From: Peptococcaceae bacterium
GTDB taxonomy: Bacteria; Bacillota; Desulfitobacteriia; Desulfitobacteriales; Syntrophobotulaceae
Assembly: GCA_012517475.1 (NCBI GenBank)
Contig: JAAYUV010000063.1
Span: 40,222 to 104,221 of the forward strand
DNA length: 64,000 bases
Direction of reading: 5' to 3'
Shown one piece after another: positions 1 through 10,026 of the stretch. The notes below the pieces were generated by a model. That model was not told where the DNA came from. It worked only from the letters and a program-made list of their open reading frames with translations, and did no database searches. A program made the translations under genes and the position numbers. Position 1 is the first letter of the stretch; the number at the start of each line of letters is the position of its first letter.

Positions 1-89
1 ATGGTGTTGCCAAAAATAACCCTTCATATAAAGCAGCTTCCTGGACAAAACGTTCTTAATCCATACTCAAATAGCCCACTATAGTTCAT
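1..89 (-). pseudogene. 5' end of an unrecognised gene, probably frameshifted, running off the window
   Basis: On the minus strand a clean GGAGG (plus-strand 95-99) precedes an ATG at 89, and the frame opens MNYSGLFEYGLRTF. In that frame a TGA follows within about ten codons. One frame over, the text continues plausibly as VQEAALYEGLFLATP to the window edge. The switch falls at a TTTT run, so one extra T would explain it as a mutation or a sequencing error. I do not recognise the product. It is divergent from the MFS transporter. Confidence 0.35.
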
Positions 90-186
90 TTCATCCTCCA
101 AATCGTGTTTTTCATTGGCAGTTAAAAAAACACAATCTAAAATTAGCATGGAGCAAAAGGAAAAATCAAGTAAAGGGGGGAACGAT

Positions 187-1398
187 TTGTCTGGTGAAAA
201 CAGTCATCATCTCCATACAAAAAAGAAGCAAACAAAATGGAGAGCACTACTGATCGCCAATCTTGCCCATTTTATTCATGATGGTTTTACCGATATGCTC
301 TATGTTTTCTTTCCAATTTGGCAGTCCCAGTGGGCCCTTTCCTTTGGGGAAGTAGGTCTGTTAAAAACCCTTGTTTCAGGGTCCATGGCGCTTTTTCAGT
401 TGCCTTCGGGCAATATCGCAAATAGGCTGGGGCCTATCAAGCTATTAGTTATTGGGACAAGCATCACGAGTCTGGCCGTTCTGTTATTTGGCTGGGTTAC
501 TACGCCGTTCCTTTTGGGTTGTCTCATCATTATAGGTGGAACAGGATCAAGCGTGCAGCATCCTTTATCATCCTCTATAGTCTCCGATGCCTTTTCGGAT
601 ATAAAAGCACGTCGCAGTGCCTTAAGCGCTTTGAATTTTATTGGAGATATTGGTAAGCTTGCATTACCTGCCGCTGCTGCTTTTCTGATCTCAGCTTTTC
701 ATTGGCAATCTGCATGCCGCTTGCTGGCATTATTTGGTCTCATCATTGTATTGATCCTTGCGTTCTTAGCCTCGGGTATCGATCTACCTGACTCCAATTT
801 CCCTCATGGCGGGAATAAACCGGTTAAAATGAAACTCTTACTTGGTTGGAACGGATACCAGGCCTTTTGGGCACTGTCGATCATAGGAATCATCGATGGG
901 GCGACGAGAATGGCCTTTCTCACCTTTTTTCCTTTTCTTCTATACGAGAAAGGTGCCGGTGTTACGATGGTCGGGATCGCCTTGACTCTTGTTTTCGCGG
1001 GAGGGGCAACAGGAAAGCTTGCCTGCGGAGTGCTGGCCACCAGGGTGGGGATTCTTAGATCAGTAATTCTCACAGAAAGCTTCACAGCAATTTGTGTTTT
1101 GGGGATGATTTTTCTTCCTCTTCCGGGTGCATTTCTGCTTGCCCCAATCCTTGGTATTGCGTTAAACGGTACATCTTCCGTACTTTATGGCAGTGTACCA
1201 GAACTCGTGTCTGAAAAAGAGAGATCCCAGGCTTTCTCGATTTTTTATACGGCTGTCCTGGGTTCCGGAGCTATAGCGCCTTTTATATATGGTCTGTTAA
1301 GTGATCTTGCAGGTTTGAAATCCACTGTGATGATTATTGCTTTTATGGTGTTGTTGGCCATTCCTTTGACCGTTCCCCTTAGGGGGAAATTTGAGTAA
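187..1398 (+). CDS. MFS transporter, fosmidomycin-resistance-like family
   Basis: This is a polytopic membrane protein of about 403 residues with roughly 12 hydrophobic segments. Early motifs (LAHFIHDGFTDML near the N-terminus, and GGTGSSVQHPLSSS after the fourth segment) resemble the Fsr branch of major facilitator exporters, which keep a histidine-rich first helix and a GxGxSxxHP loop. The open frame extends up to a TTG at 115, but AAGGGGGG at 173-180 sits correctly before TTG 187, so I chose that start. The substrate cannot be read from sequence. No operon partner is evident; the next gene on this strand starts 190 bases later. Confidence 0.75.
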   Translation: MSGENSHHLHTKKKQTKWRALLIANLAHFIHDGFTDMLYVFFPIWQSQWALSFGEVGLLKTLVSGSMALFQLPSGNIANRLGPIKLLVIGTSITSLAVLLFGWVTTPFLLGCLIIIGGTGSSVQHPLSSSIVSDAFSDIKARRSALSALNFIGDIGKLALPAAAAFLISAFHWQSACRLLALFGLIIVLILAFLASGIDLPDSNFPHGGNKPVKMKLLLGWNGYQAFWALSIIGIIDGATRMAFLTFFPFLLYEKGAGVTMVGIALTLVFAGGATGKLACGVLATRVGILRSVILTESFTAICVLGMIFLPLPGAFLLAPILGIALNGTSSVLYGSVPELVSEKERSQAFSIFYTAVLGSGAIAPFIYGLLSDLAGLKSTVMIIAFMVLLAIPLTVPLRGKFE

Positions 1399-1588
1399 TA
1401 ATACTCAAAACATTCATGATCTCCCATGATCTGGTGATAGTATTCCGCTGTGATTGGCTGCAATAGGGCTCTTTCAGAAATGAATGCAGCCCCCCTTGAT
1501 TACATACTTGTAATTTAAAGCACATTACAGTATAACTAAGACGTCGTCAATTTCGAGACGGACTAAAAGAAAAGAGATTATATGTAAA

Positions 1589-2350
1589 ATGGAATTGAAA
1601 GTTATTTTATTCGTTTGTTTTTTTGTTTTCTTAGCAGGATTTATTGATTCAATCGCCGGGGGAGGAGGACTGATTTCCTTGCCGGCTTATATTGCATCGG
1701 GTATTCCGGTACATTTGGCGCTGGGATGTAATAAATTTTCATCAGCTTGCGGCAGTACCGTTTCCTCGCTGAGATTTTGGAAAAATAAAAAAGTGCATAT
1801 CAAGACCGTAGTGATTTCTGTTGCGTGCGCTTTAGCCGGTTCGGCCGCAGGGGCAAGGACTGTTTTGTACGTTAATGATCATCTTTTCAGGATTATTCTC
1901 ATTATTGTGATCCCTATCGTTGCAGTTTTTGTAACCTTAAAAAAAGACTTCGGGACCACCAATGAAGTGGACAGTTTAAATCAACGCAAGGTGATAATCC
2001 TTTCAGCTGTGATCGGTTTGGGAATCGGTTTCTATGACGGTTTTATGGGCCCCGGAACCGGAACTTTTTTGATTTTTTGTTACGCCCTTTTGCTGCATTT
2101 TGATTTGGTTACGGCTTCCGGAAATGCCAAACTGGTTAACCTATCATCGAATATCGGTGCGCTCATCATGTTTTTAATTCATGGTCAGGTTTATTTTGCC
2201 TTGGCCGTTCCCGCCGCATTTTTCGGAATAGCAGGTAATTTTATAGGTTCAGGCTTAGCTTTAAAAAATGGCAGCAAAATTATTAAACCGGTATTTATCA
2301 TCGCGTTAGGATTACTTATTCTTAACTTGATCTACAGTCTGATTAAATAA
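1589..2350 (+). CDS. TauE/SafE-family membrane permease
   Basis: The protein has 253 residues and about eight transmembrane segments. It opens with the family hallmark [17 protein letters not shown] and carries the repeat-half motif [15 protein letters not shown] in the middle. TauE/SafE proteins export or import organosulfur anions such as sulfite, sulfoacetate or taurine across the cytoplasmic membrane; the substrate here is unknown. Length is normal for the family. Its 3' end overlaps by eight bases the 3' end of the opposing GGDEF/HD-GYP gene, so the two transcription units converge without a visible terminator between them. Confidence 0.85.
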   Translation: MELKVILFVCFFVFLAGFIDSIAGGGGLISLPAYIASGIPVHLALGCNKFSSACGSTVSSLRFWKNKKVHIKTVVISVACALAGSAAGARTVLYVNDHLFRIILIIVIPIVAVFVTLKKDFGTTNEVDSLNQRKVIILSAVIGLGIGFYDGFMGPGTGTFLIFCYALLLHFDLVTASGNAKLVNLSSNIGALIMFLIHGQVYFALAVPAAFFGIAGNFIGSGLALKNGSKIIKPVFIIALGLLILNLIYSLIK

Positions 2351-3995
2351 TTTGAACAAAGGCATCAACCAAATTGGGATCGAACTGCGTTCCTGAACAC
2401 CGGTAGAGTTCTTTTACGGCATCAGCCTTATTCATTGCTTTTTTGTATGGCCTGTCGTGGATCATCACATCATAAGCATCAACGATCGCAATAATCCTGG
2501 ACGACAGCAGGATATCTTCGCCCGATAAACCCTGGGGATATCCGCTCCCATCCCAATGCTCATGATGATAGAGAATTGTTTCAGCAATACTGGCAAATTC
2601 ATTGGCGGATAGGGCAAGACGGTACCCCGCTTCCGCGTGCTTTTTCATATATTCCCATTCACCGGAATCGAGAGGTCCTTGTTTCTTTAATATTCTTTCA
2701 GGAATGGTTATTTTACCGATATCATGTAATTTCGCAGCGAGACAATAAAGGTTAATAGAACTTTCGGACAGTTTAAGCCGAGTCCCCATTTTCCTTACCA
2801 AGTCTTCCAGTCTGTCTACATGTTCCTTCGTTTCATAGTCTTTATTGAATAACAATTGCCCTAAGGCGTTGATGATAGCCAGTTTGTTATTATTTCCTTC
2901 CTTAAGCTTATTGGCATACATGTTTTCTTCTGCTTTTCTAAAAACATCATCCATTCTGTTACTGTCTTCTGACAAAGTTGCAACACCAATGGCCATACTT
3001 AAGGGAACAGGCTCAGATGGGCTGGAGTTTAAAACTTCCCTGAAGCGAGAAGTGATTTCATAGGCTTGATGTTTACTGGCACAGGGGAGTATGACGATAA
3101 ATTCATCTCCACCCCACCGCACGACAATATCACTTTTTCTGCTGTTATCAATTAAGAGAGCAGCGATTTTTTTTAATACCTGGTCACCTTTTTTATGACC
3201 AAGGGTATCATTTACTAACTTAAGACCATTGATATCACAAAAAATTAAGGATATGGGGAATTTCTCGGGATTGTTCTCTAATTGCTTGATAACATCCTCA
3301 AAGTAATCCCGGTTAAATGTGCCGGTTAATTTATCGTGAATGTTAAAATACTTTATCTGTTGTTTATCTTGAGTGATATTTTCATGAGTTTGTTTTACAT
3401 AGAGCATTAAAAAACCTACGGCGATGAACAGAGGTATACACTCAAAAAAGAAAAGTGCTATAACCCTGGATATGCCGTTTAAGTAAAGGAAACTTAGTGC
3501 GCCTAAGTTAGAACTGCATAGAAGATATGCCCAGCCTAAACAGTAGAGCAGGGATCCTCTTTGACTGATCTTCAGAAGAGATATACCGGCCCAAACTCGA
3601 ATTATTCCAACAAGTACAAGAATACCCAAAATGATTGTATGGATTGAAAAAGAGGGACGGTATATTTGCTCGGCAAATAGGAGAGCGGTGATTGCAAATA
3701 AGCTATAGAATAACCGCAGGGGAGGTTTTTGCCCAACAAACAATTTGGTCCCGATGAAATTACACATGCTGTTTACTAGGAAAAACAATCCTGAACAAAG
3801 AAGCAGAATTACCCGGTGATCGTGAAAATGATCAGCCAAATAACTGAGAAAATTAACCGGTAGATATAGAAGCCAGCCTACTGTCCACCATGCGATATAG
3901 GGACTGCGGTCTAAAAAGAAAAAAAATAAATAAAAAACAAAAATGACTAATACTGCGCCTAAAGTAGCAAAAACGATTATATCATTGCCCGGCAT
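2343..3995 (-). CDS. Membrane GGDEF + HD-GYP cyclic-di-GMP enzyme
   Basis: This 550-residue protein has about seven N-terminal hydrophobic segments (roughly 1-200), then a GGDEF domain, then a C-terminal HD-GYP domain. The GGDEF site is intact (RWGGDEF), and an RxxD inhibitory site (RKSD) lies exactly five residues upstream, so a product-inhibited diguanylate cyclase is expected. The HD-GYP half shows HDIGKI and [11 protein letters not shown], the metal-binding set of a phosphodiesterase. Having both activities in one protein implies a bifunctional or switchable c-di-GMP enzyme sensing through its membrane part. Other c-di-GMP genes in the window are relics; this one is intact. Confidence 0.9.
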   Translation of the reverse strand: MPGNDIIVFATLGAVLVIFVFYLFFFFLDRSPYIAWWTVGWLLYLPVNFLSYLADHFHDHRVILLLCSGLFFLVNSMCNFIGTKLFVGQKPPLRLFYSLFAITALLFAEQIYRPSFSIHTIILGILVLVGIIRVWAGISLLKISQRGSLLYCLGWAYLLCSSNLGALSFLYLNGISRVIALFFFECIPLFIAVGFLMLYVKQTHENITQDKQQIKYFNIHDKLTGTFNRDYFEDVIKQLENNPEKFPISLIFCDINGLKLVNDTLGHKKGDQVLKKIAALLIDNSRKSDIVVRWGGDEFIVILPCASKHQAYEITSRFREVLNSSPSEPVPLSMAIGVATLSEDSNRMDDVFRKAEENMYANKLKEGNNNKLAIINALGQLLFNKDYETKEHVDRLEDLVRKMGTRLKLSESSINLYCLAAKLHDIGKITIPERILKKQGPLDSGEWEYMKKHAEAGYRLALSANEFASIAETILYHHEHWDGSGYPQGLSGEDILLSSRIIAIVDAYDVMIHDRPYKKAMNKADAVKELYRCSGTQFDPNLVDAFVQII

Positions 3996-4214
3996 ATTTT
4001 ACCTCTTATATTGTTATGGCTAAATACTTTATTCTCCATAAAAGCAAATCTTTCCTGCTTTGTAAGACAATGTATATAAATCAAAACAGCGTGCACGAGG
4101 AATGATTCCAAAACCTTATATCGATTAATAAAAAAAGCTAGGATAAAGCAAATAACTTATCATAGCTTTGTTTTTATTTGTCTGTGAATAACTAAAAACC
4201 GTTTGAAAAAAATA

Positions 4215-4658
4215 TTATAAACGTGTGGTAATCTTATATAAACTTTGAATAGCGTAATGAAGCTCGTTTAAATCTTCAACAGACAATCTTTCCAATTTCA
4301 GAACCATTTTGTCTATAGTATCCTTTTTGAAACTTTCTAAATAGCGTATTCCCTCCTGTGTGATAGATATTTTCACGCAGCGCCTGTCTTTATCATCAGG
4401 AATTCTTTGAACATAATTATTTTCGGCAAGCTTATCCGTCAAAAAGGTTAACTGTTGTTTTAATACATTCATTTCAGCAGCAAGTTCGGACATGGATCTG
4501 GGTTTTTTGTCTTTCAGGAAAAGCAAAACATGAAACTGCAGAGGACTTAGATTTTCAGAGATTTTTTCAAAAGGTTTCATAATATTTTTTCTTAACAGGG
4601 GAATGATCTGAAACAAATCTTTAGCCACCTGTTCAGTTAGTTCTTTTGATATTTTCAT
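4215..4658 (-). CDS. MarR-family transcriptional regulator
   Basis: This 147-residue winged-helix repressor shows the MarR pattern: a dimerisation helix, SMSELAAEMNVLKQQLTFLTDKL as the helix-turn-helix region, and the DKDRRCVKISITQEG wing. It is divergent from a two-gene ABC exporter starting at 4850. The shared intergenic region contains repeated AT-rich motifs that are likely its operators. The arrangement suggests ligand-relieved repression of the exporter and of itself; the inducer is unknown. Confidence 0.88.
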   Translation of the reverse strand: MKISKELTEQVAKDLFQIIPLLRKNIMKPFEKISENLSPLQFHVLLFLKDKKPRSMSELAAEMNVLKQQLTFLTDKLAENNYVQRIPDDKDRRCVKISITQEGIRYLESFKKDTIDKMVLKLERLSVEDLNELHYAIQSLYKITTRL

Positions 4659-4738
4659 CTACCTTCTTTCTAAGTTTGATATTTTTCTTATTGACAGGCA
4701 ACAAGGAATGCAATACTATAAACAGTAAACATATATTA

Positions 4739-4810
4739 AATATAAACAAATGTTAAATTTATGTAATTTATAAATATAAACTAATGTATAAAGTAAATAT
4801 TTGTTTATAT
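4739..4810. promoter_or_regulatory. Putative MarR operator array between marR and ABC exporter
   Basis: Two direct copies of AATATAAAC(A/T)AATGT lie at 4739-4753 and 4773-4787. An inverted copy (ATTTGTTTATAT) lies at 4799-4810, 40 bases before the exporter start. Copy spacing is 34 bases, about three helical turns. The region is very AT-rich and lies between two divergent genes, as expected for a MarR-type operator-promoter. Binding is inferred, not shown. Confidence 0.5.
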
Positions 4811-4849
4811 TATAGCATGACTACATTAAGATGTCGAGGGAGACGAAAA

Positions 4850-7027
4850 ATGCTAAAGTTAATTAAATACCTAAAACCTTTTACCCTGACAGTATTAGCA
4901 ATCGTAATGCTTCTTTTTATTCAGGCTATTTGTGACTTGTCTCTTCCTGATTATACATCCAACATTGTAAATGTCGGTATACAGCAAGGAGGAATAGAAA
5001 ATGCTGTTCCTCAGGCTATTCGCAAAAGTGAAATGGATAAGATTAGATTCTTTATGAGTCAGGCAGATCAAACAAAGGTTCTGGAACACTATACTTTGCT
5101 GGATAGGGACTCCATGTCAAATAATATGTATGAGGAGAATGTGAAGGATTATCCCAAACTTTCAGAAGAACCTATTTATAAGCTGAATGTCAGTGAGAAA
5201 AGCAAGATATCAGAGCTAAATACCATTATGGGAAAACCAATCCTGATAATATCTGAGATGGAAAAGAACGGTATGGGCAGTATTGATCCTGCCAAGATTC
5301 CAGCGCCTCAAATAGAAGCGGTCAAAAAAATTGCCAATGATAAGTTTGCTCAAATGCCGGAATCAATGATTACCCAGGCCGCGGTGTCATATGTCAGGAA
5401 AGAATACGGGATATTAGGGCTGAATACCGATAAAATCCAAACCAATTATATTCTTTATTCCGGGGCAGTAATGCTCCTCATTGCCTTATTAAGCATGGCT
5501 TCCACCGTGGTTGTCAGCTTTCTCGGGGCCAGGGTTGCGGCGGGTCTCTCCAAAAAACTCCGGGAAAATGTATTCCGTAAAGTAGTAAGTTTTTCGAGTT
5601 CGGAATTTGACAAGTTTTCCACGGCATCTTTGATCACCCGCAGTACCAATGATATTCAACAGATTCAAATGATGATGGTTATGCTTCTGAGAATTGTGTT
5701 CTATGCGCCGATCCTCGGGACAGGCGGGGTTATTAAAGTTCTGAGCAGTGATTATTCCATGGGATGGATTATTGCGGTTGCCGTTGCGGCAATTCTTGCG
5801 CTGGTGATAGTCTTGTTTAGTGTTGCAATCCCTAAATTTAAAATGATTCAGAAATTGGTTGATCGGTTGAATCTTGTAACAAGGGAGATCCTTTCAGGGA
5901 TTCTGGTCATCCGGGCTTTTAATACCCAAAAGCATGAGGAAAAGAAATTCGAGGCTGCTAACTGGGATTTAACAAAAACAAACCTGTTTGTAAGCCGGAT
6001 TATGTCCCTGATGATGCCGATGATGATGCTGATTATGAACGGAATCACTCTTCTGATCGTTTGGGTAGGTGCGCATCAGGTTGATCAAGGTGCTATGCAG
6101 GTGGGCAACATGATGGCTTTTATCCAGTATGCCATGCAGATTATCATAGCGTTTCTGATGATCTCGATGGTTTCTATCATGCTTCCGCGTGCTACAGTGT
6201 CCGCAGAACGCATCGGCGAGGTTTTGGATGCTGAAATATCCGTAAAAGATGCTGAAAGATTAAATCATTTCGGTTTAAACCAAAAAGGTTATGTTGAGTT
6301 TAAAAATGTTTCATTCCGGTATCCGGGTGCTGAGGAAGATGTCCTCTCCGGTATCAGTTTTACTGCTAAGCCCGGGCAAACAACTGCTTTTATTGGCAGT
6401 ACCGGAAGCGGTAAAACAACGCTTATCAATCTGATCCCACGTTTTTATGATGCAACCGGAGGAGAGATTTTGGTCGATGGTACAGACATCAAAACCGTCT
6501 CTCAACAAGAACTTAGGGAAAAGATAGGATATGTCCCGCAAAAAGCAATTCTTTTTTCCGGAACAATCAAAAGCAATTTGAAATATGGCGTTGAGGATGC
6601 TGCTGAATCTGAATTGAACAAAGCGGCAGTCATAGCGCAAGCGATTGACTTTATCAGGTCCAAGGACGAGGGTTTTGGAGCAAATATTTCCCAGGGAGGA
6701 GCAAATGTATCGGGCGGACAAAAACAGAGGCTTTCCATCGCCCGAGCCCTTGTTAAGAAACCGGAAATTTTTATTTTTGACGACAGTTTTTCTGCCCTTG
6801 ATTTTAAAACAGAAGCAGCCTTACGCAAAGCATTGAAGGCAGAGACAACCGATAGTACAATCCTGGTTGTTGCCCAGAGGATCAGTACCATTATGAATGC
6901 AGACCAAATTATCGTACTTGATGAAGGAAAAATCGTTGGCAAAGGCAAACATCAGGAATTGATGGAAAACTGTGAAGTATATCAGCAAATCGCTTTGTCC
7001 CAGCTGTCAAAGGAGGAACTTGCTTAA
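4850..7027 (+). CDS. ABC exporter half-transporter, degenerate-site subunit
   Basis: A transmembrane exporter domain is followed by a nucleotide-binding domain with Walker A GSTGSGKTT, signature VSGGQ and Walker B IFIFDDSFSALD. The catalytic glutamate after Walker B is aspartate, typical of the degenerate-site subunit of heterodimeric exporters such as TM287/288 or BmrCD. An unusually long extracytoplasmic insertion of about 150 residues sits between the first two membrane segments. The frame opens at 4784, but GAGGGAGA at 4836-4843 supports ATG 4850 (725 residues). Its TAA shares one base with the ATG of the partner gene, so the two are translationally coupled. Likely a multidrug, lipid or peptide exporter controlled by the divergent MarR protein. 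Confidence 0.88.
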   Translation: MLKLIKYLKPFTLTVLAIVMLLFIQAICDLSLPDYTSNIVNVGIQQGGIENAVPQAIRKSEMDKIRFFMSQADQTKVLEHYTLLDRDSMSNNMYEENVKDYPKLSEEPIYKLNVSEKSKISELNTIMGKPILIISEMEKNGMGSIDPAKIPAPQIEAVKKIANDKFAQMPESMITQAAVSYVRKEYGILGLNTDKIQTNYILYSGAVMLLIALLSMASTVVVSFLGARVAAGLSKKLRENVFRKVVSFSSSEFDKFSTASLITRSTNDIQQIQMMMVMLLRIVFYAPILGTGGVIKVLSSDYSMGWIIAVAVAAILALVIVLFSVAIPKFKMIQKLVDRLNLVTREILSGILVIRAFNTQKHEEKKFEAANWDLTKTNLFVSRIMSLMMPMMMLIMNGITLLIVWVGAHQVDQGAMQVGNMMAFIQYAMQIIIAFLMISMVSIMLPRATVSAERIGEVLDAEISVKDAERLNHFGLNQKGYVEFKNVSFRYPGAEEDVLSGISFTAKPGQTTAFIGSTGSGKTTLINLIPRFYDATGGEILVDGTDIKTVSQQELREKIGYVPQKAILFSGTIKSNLKYGVEDAAESELNKAAVIAQAIDFIRSKDEGFGANISQGGANVSGGQKQRLSIARALVKKPEIFIFDDSFSALDFKTEAALRKALKAETTDSTILVVAQRISTIMNADQIIVLDEGKIVGKGKHQELMENCEVYQQIALSQLSKEELA

Positions 7028-8934
7028 TGAGCGATACAAACGGAAACAATCAAAGCAACCGTAATCTGAACAGGGTTCCGGGAAGCAGGGCCGGCGGCAG
7101 ACCTATGGGCGGAGGGCCTATGGGCGGAGGCCACATGGGTATGGGGGAAAAAGCCAAGGATTTTAAAGGGACGATGAAAAAGCTGATGGGTTACCTCCAG
7201 CCATTTCTGGCAGCGATCAGTTCCGTCATCATCCTGGCCGTAGGAAGTTCTATTTTTTCCATAGCCGGACCAAAAATTCTCGGGAAAGCTACAACCAAGA
7301 TATTTGAGGGACTCGTCAGCAAAGTATCGGGAGCTCCCGGAGCAGGCGTGGATTTCACCTATATTGAAAACATCAGTTTACTTTTGCTGGGATTATATGT
7401 CGTCAGCGCACTGTTTTCTTTTATTCAGGGTTATATTATTTCCGGTGTAGCCCAGAAAGTATCGTTCAATTTAAGAAAAGATATTTCTGAAAAGATCAAT
7501 CGTCTCCCCCTCAAGTATTTTGATACGAAGACTCATGGGGAAGTCCTTTCCAGGGTAACCAATGATGTGGATACAGTCAGTCAGACGTTAAATCAAAGCA
7601 TGTCTCAAATTATTACATCGGTTGTGACCATTATTGGTGTTTTGGTGATGATGTTCTCTATAAGCTGGATCATGACACTTGCTGCTTTACTCATCTTGCC
7701 AATCTCTATGGTTTTAACGGCTTTTGTCATTAAAAACTCCCAGAAATATTTTAAACAGCAGCAGGCTTTTTTAGGACAAGTGAATGGCCATGTGGAAGAG
7801 ATTTTTGGCGGACATCTCATCATGAAAGCTTTTAACGGAGAAAAGAAAGCTGTTGAGGAATTTGACGGGTTAAATGACAAACTTTATCATTCAGCCTGGA
7901 AATCTCAGTTCCTATCCGGGATGATGATGCCGATCATGGTCTTCATCGGCAACCTGGGATTTGTTATGGTGAGTATCCTCGGTGGCTGGCTGGCGATTAA
8001 GAAAACGATTGAAGTGGGAGATATTTTGTCCTTTATTCAGTATGTCCGTCAATTTACACAGCCCATTGCCCAAGTGGCTCAAATCTCCAATATCATCCAG
8101 TCTACGGCGGCTGCGGCGGAACGGGTGTTTGAATTTTTAGAAGAAGAGGAAGAAGTTGCGGATAGAGATAACCCTGTCAACACCCAAAATATTAAGGGAG
8201 AAGTATTGTTCAAGGATGTGCATTTTGGTTATCACCCGGACAAAATTGTTATCAATGATTTAAATGCAATCGTTAAGCCCGGTCAGAGAATTGCCATAGT
8301 TGGGCCCACCGGTGCCGGTAAGACAACAATTGTTAAGCTTTTGATGAGGTTTTATGATATTAACAGCGGGGGAATATTTATTGACGGGAACGATATCCGG
8401 AGATTTAAACGGAATGAATTGAGAAGTGTTTTCGGGATGGTTCTGCAGGATACCTGGCTCTTCCATGGAACGATCATGGAAAACATCCGTTACGGCAGAC
8501 TGGGAGCTAGCGATGAAGAGGTTAAGAATGCGGCCAAAGCAGCTTATGCCCATCCTTTTATTAAAACGCTGCCTCACGGATATGGGATGGAGTTAAATGA
8601 AGAAGCCACCAACATTTCACAAGGTCAAAAACAGCTATTAACGATAGCCAGGGCCATCCTGGCCGATCCGAAAATATTAATACTGGATGAAGCAACAAGT
8701 TCAGTTGATACCCGCACAGAGGTTCTTATTCAAAAAGCAATGGAAAACCTGATGAGGGGTAGAACAAGCTTTATTATTGCTCACCGGTTGTCTACCATCA
8801 GGGATGCGGACTTAATCTTAGTGATGAAAGAGGGAGATATTGTAGAACAGGGAAAACATGAAGAATTACTGGCAGCTAATGGTTTCTATGCTTCCCTGTA
8901 CAGAAGTCAATTTGAAATGAGTGAAGTATCGTAA
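7027..8934 (+). CDS. ABC exporter half-transporter, catalytic partner
   Basis: This 635-residue partner has an exporter membrane domain, then Walker A GPTGAGKTT, Walker B ILILDEATS with the catalytic glutamate, and switch histidine in IIAHRLST. Its signature reads ISQGQ rather than LSGGQ, so each subunit contributes one altered motif, consistent with one consensus and one degenerate ATP site in the heterodimer. The N-terminus (residues 10-40) is glycine/methionine-rich and low complexity, common in this clostridial subfamily. It starts on the last base of the upstream stop codon. Confidence 0.88.
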   Translation: MSDTNGNNQSNRNLNRVPGSRAGGRPMGGGPMGGGHMGMGEKAKDFKGTMKKLMGYLQPFLAAISSVIILAVGSSIFSIAGPKILGKATTKIFEGLVSKVSGAPGAGVDFTYIENISLLLLGLYVVSALFSFIQGYIISGVAQKVSFNLRKDISEKINRLPLKYFDTKTHGEVLSRVTNDVDTVSQTLNQSMSQIITSVVTIIGVLVMMFSISWIMTLAALLILPISMVLTAFVIKNSQKYFKQQQAFLGQVNGHVEEIFGGHLIMKAFNGEKKAVEEFDGLNDKLYHSAWKSQFLSGMMMPIMVFIGNLGFVMVSILGGWLAIKKTIEVGDILSFIQYVRQFTQPIAQVAQISNIIQSTAAAAERVFEFLEEEEEVADRDNPVNTQNIKGEVLFKDVHFGYHPDKIVINDLNAIVKPGQRIAIVGPTGAGKTTIVKLLMRFYDINSGGIFIDGNDIRRFKRNELRSVFGMVLQDTWLFHGTIMENIRYGRLGASDEEVKNAAKAAYAHPFIKTLPHGYGMELNEEATNISQGQKQLLTIARAILADPKILILDEATSSVDTRTEVLIQKAMENLMRGRTSFIIAHRLSTIRDADLILVMKEGDIVEQGKHEELLAANGFYASLYRSQFEMSEVS

Positions 8935-9010
8935 TTGATCTCCTGTTGTTCAATTTTATGAGTCCAATTTAAAAATAGGCTTTTTACAATTTAAAATAAA
9001 ATCTCTTTTT

Positions 9011-9071
9011 GGGGCTGTTGCACAACGAATGAAAAATAATAATTCGCAGGCAACGGCTCCTTTTTGTATCA
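9011..9071. repeat. Dispersed hairpin element, copy A (also terminator)
   Basis: An outer stem (GGGGCTGTTGC against GGCAACGGCTCC) encloses an inner stem (CGAAT against ATTCG) and is followed by TTTTT and GTATCA. A near-identical element is at 34261-34316. It lies between the ABC exporter and etfB, where it can act as an intrinsic terminator. Recurrence with conserved loop and flank suggests a dispersed repeat rather than two independent terminators. Confidence 0.7.
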
Positions 9072-9193
9072 GGAAACAAACAAAAGCGGCTTTTTTTACT
9101 TTAGTCACAATATTTGCATAAAGAACTCCAGCTGGAATAATGCTATGAAATAGTAAGTTGCGGTTACCTTTAATTGCATTTGGAGGGTTATCA

Positions 9194-10024
9194 ATGCATT
9201 TCTTAATTTGCCTGAAACAAGTTCCGGATTCCTCAGAGGTTAGGATTGACCCTGCTACAAATACGCTGATACGGGAAGGAGTTCCTTCCATCATAAACCC
9301 CTATGATGCACATGCTTTAGAAGAGGCGATGAGACTGAAAGAAAAATTTGGCGGAAAGGTAACAATTATCAGCATGGGTCCTCCTCAGGCAAAAGAGGCA
9401 TTAAGAAAGGCCATGACTTTTGGGGCAGACCGGGCCATTCTGTTAAGTGACAGGATGTTTGCAGGGTCAGATTCTCTGGCAACAGCCTATATTCTGACGG
9501 TTGCTATTCAAACAATAAATGATACCGATCCGGTAGACGTTGTCTTATGCGGCAAGGAAGCTATTGACGGGGACACGGCACAAACCGGTCCTGGTATTGC
9601 TGAGCGTCTGGGATATGAACAATTAACCTATGTGATAAAAATACGCGATATGGATCAAAGTTCCATTACGGTTGAACGGAAAATGGAAGACGGCCGCGAA
9701 GTCTTAAAGGCAAAACTGCCTGTTCTTATCACCGTGGAGAAAGAATTAAATGATCTCCGGTACGCTTCTTTGCCGAATATGATGAAAGCTGCAGCGTATG
9801 AGCCTGAAGTTTGGGAAGCAAAGAGGCTGCCTTTTGATCCTTCGCAAATGGGATTAAAAGGATCCCCTACCAGCGTCTCCCGTATTTTTGCTCCCCCTGC
9901 TAAAAGCGGCGGGGAAATCCTGGATGGGCTCCAAGATCCTGTTGGTACTGCGGTCAACGTTGTGGAAAAAATGTTTCAGCAAAATATTATCATGGTTCAC
10001 CCTCTGGCTAAAGGAGGAAGGTAA
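9194..10024 (+). CDS. etfB: Electron transfer flavoprotein beta subunit (FixA/EtfB)
   Basis: The 276-residue protein begins MHFLICLKQVPDSSEVRID, the standard EtfB opening, and carries the AMP/FAD-domain signature VVLCGKEAIDGDTAQTGPGIAERLG. The frame opens upstream at 9158, but TGGAGGG at 9181-9187 fits ATG 9194. It is the first gene of an etfB-etfA-fixC-fixX unit. In diazotrophs and anaerobes this complex passes electrons between NADH, quinone and ferredoxin by flavin-based bifurcation. Its partner EtfA is disrupted here, so the beta subunit may be without a functional mate unless another etfA exists elsewhere. Confidence 0.92.
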   Translation: MHFLICLKQVPDSSEVRIDPATNTLIREGVPSIINPYDAHALEEAMRLKEKFGGKVTIISMGPPQAKEALRKAMTFGADRAILLSDRMFAGSDSLATAYILTVAIQTINDTDPVDVVLCGKEAIDGDTAQTGPGIAERLGYEQLTYVIKIRDMDQSSITVERKMEDGREVLKAKLPVLITVEKELNDLRYASLPNMMKAAAYEPEVWEAKRLPFDPSQMGLKGSPTSVSRIFAPPAKSGGEILDGLQDPVGTAVNVVEKMFQQNIIMVHPLAKGGR

Positions 10025-10026
10025 AA

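Noticed and set aside
1245..1463. Minus-strand frame after the MFS gene (AEYYHQIMGDHE)
   Set aside because: Mostly antisense to the transporter; no start site and no recognisable family. The short gap before the TauE gene shows nothing else.
6311..6948. Long minus-strand frames opposite the ABC exporter gene
   Set aside because: Shadows of the coding strand; the plus-strand frame has full ABC motifs.
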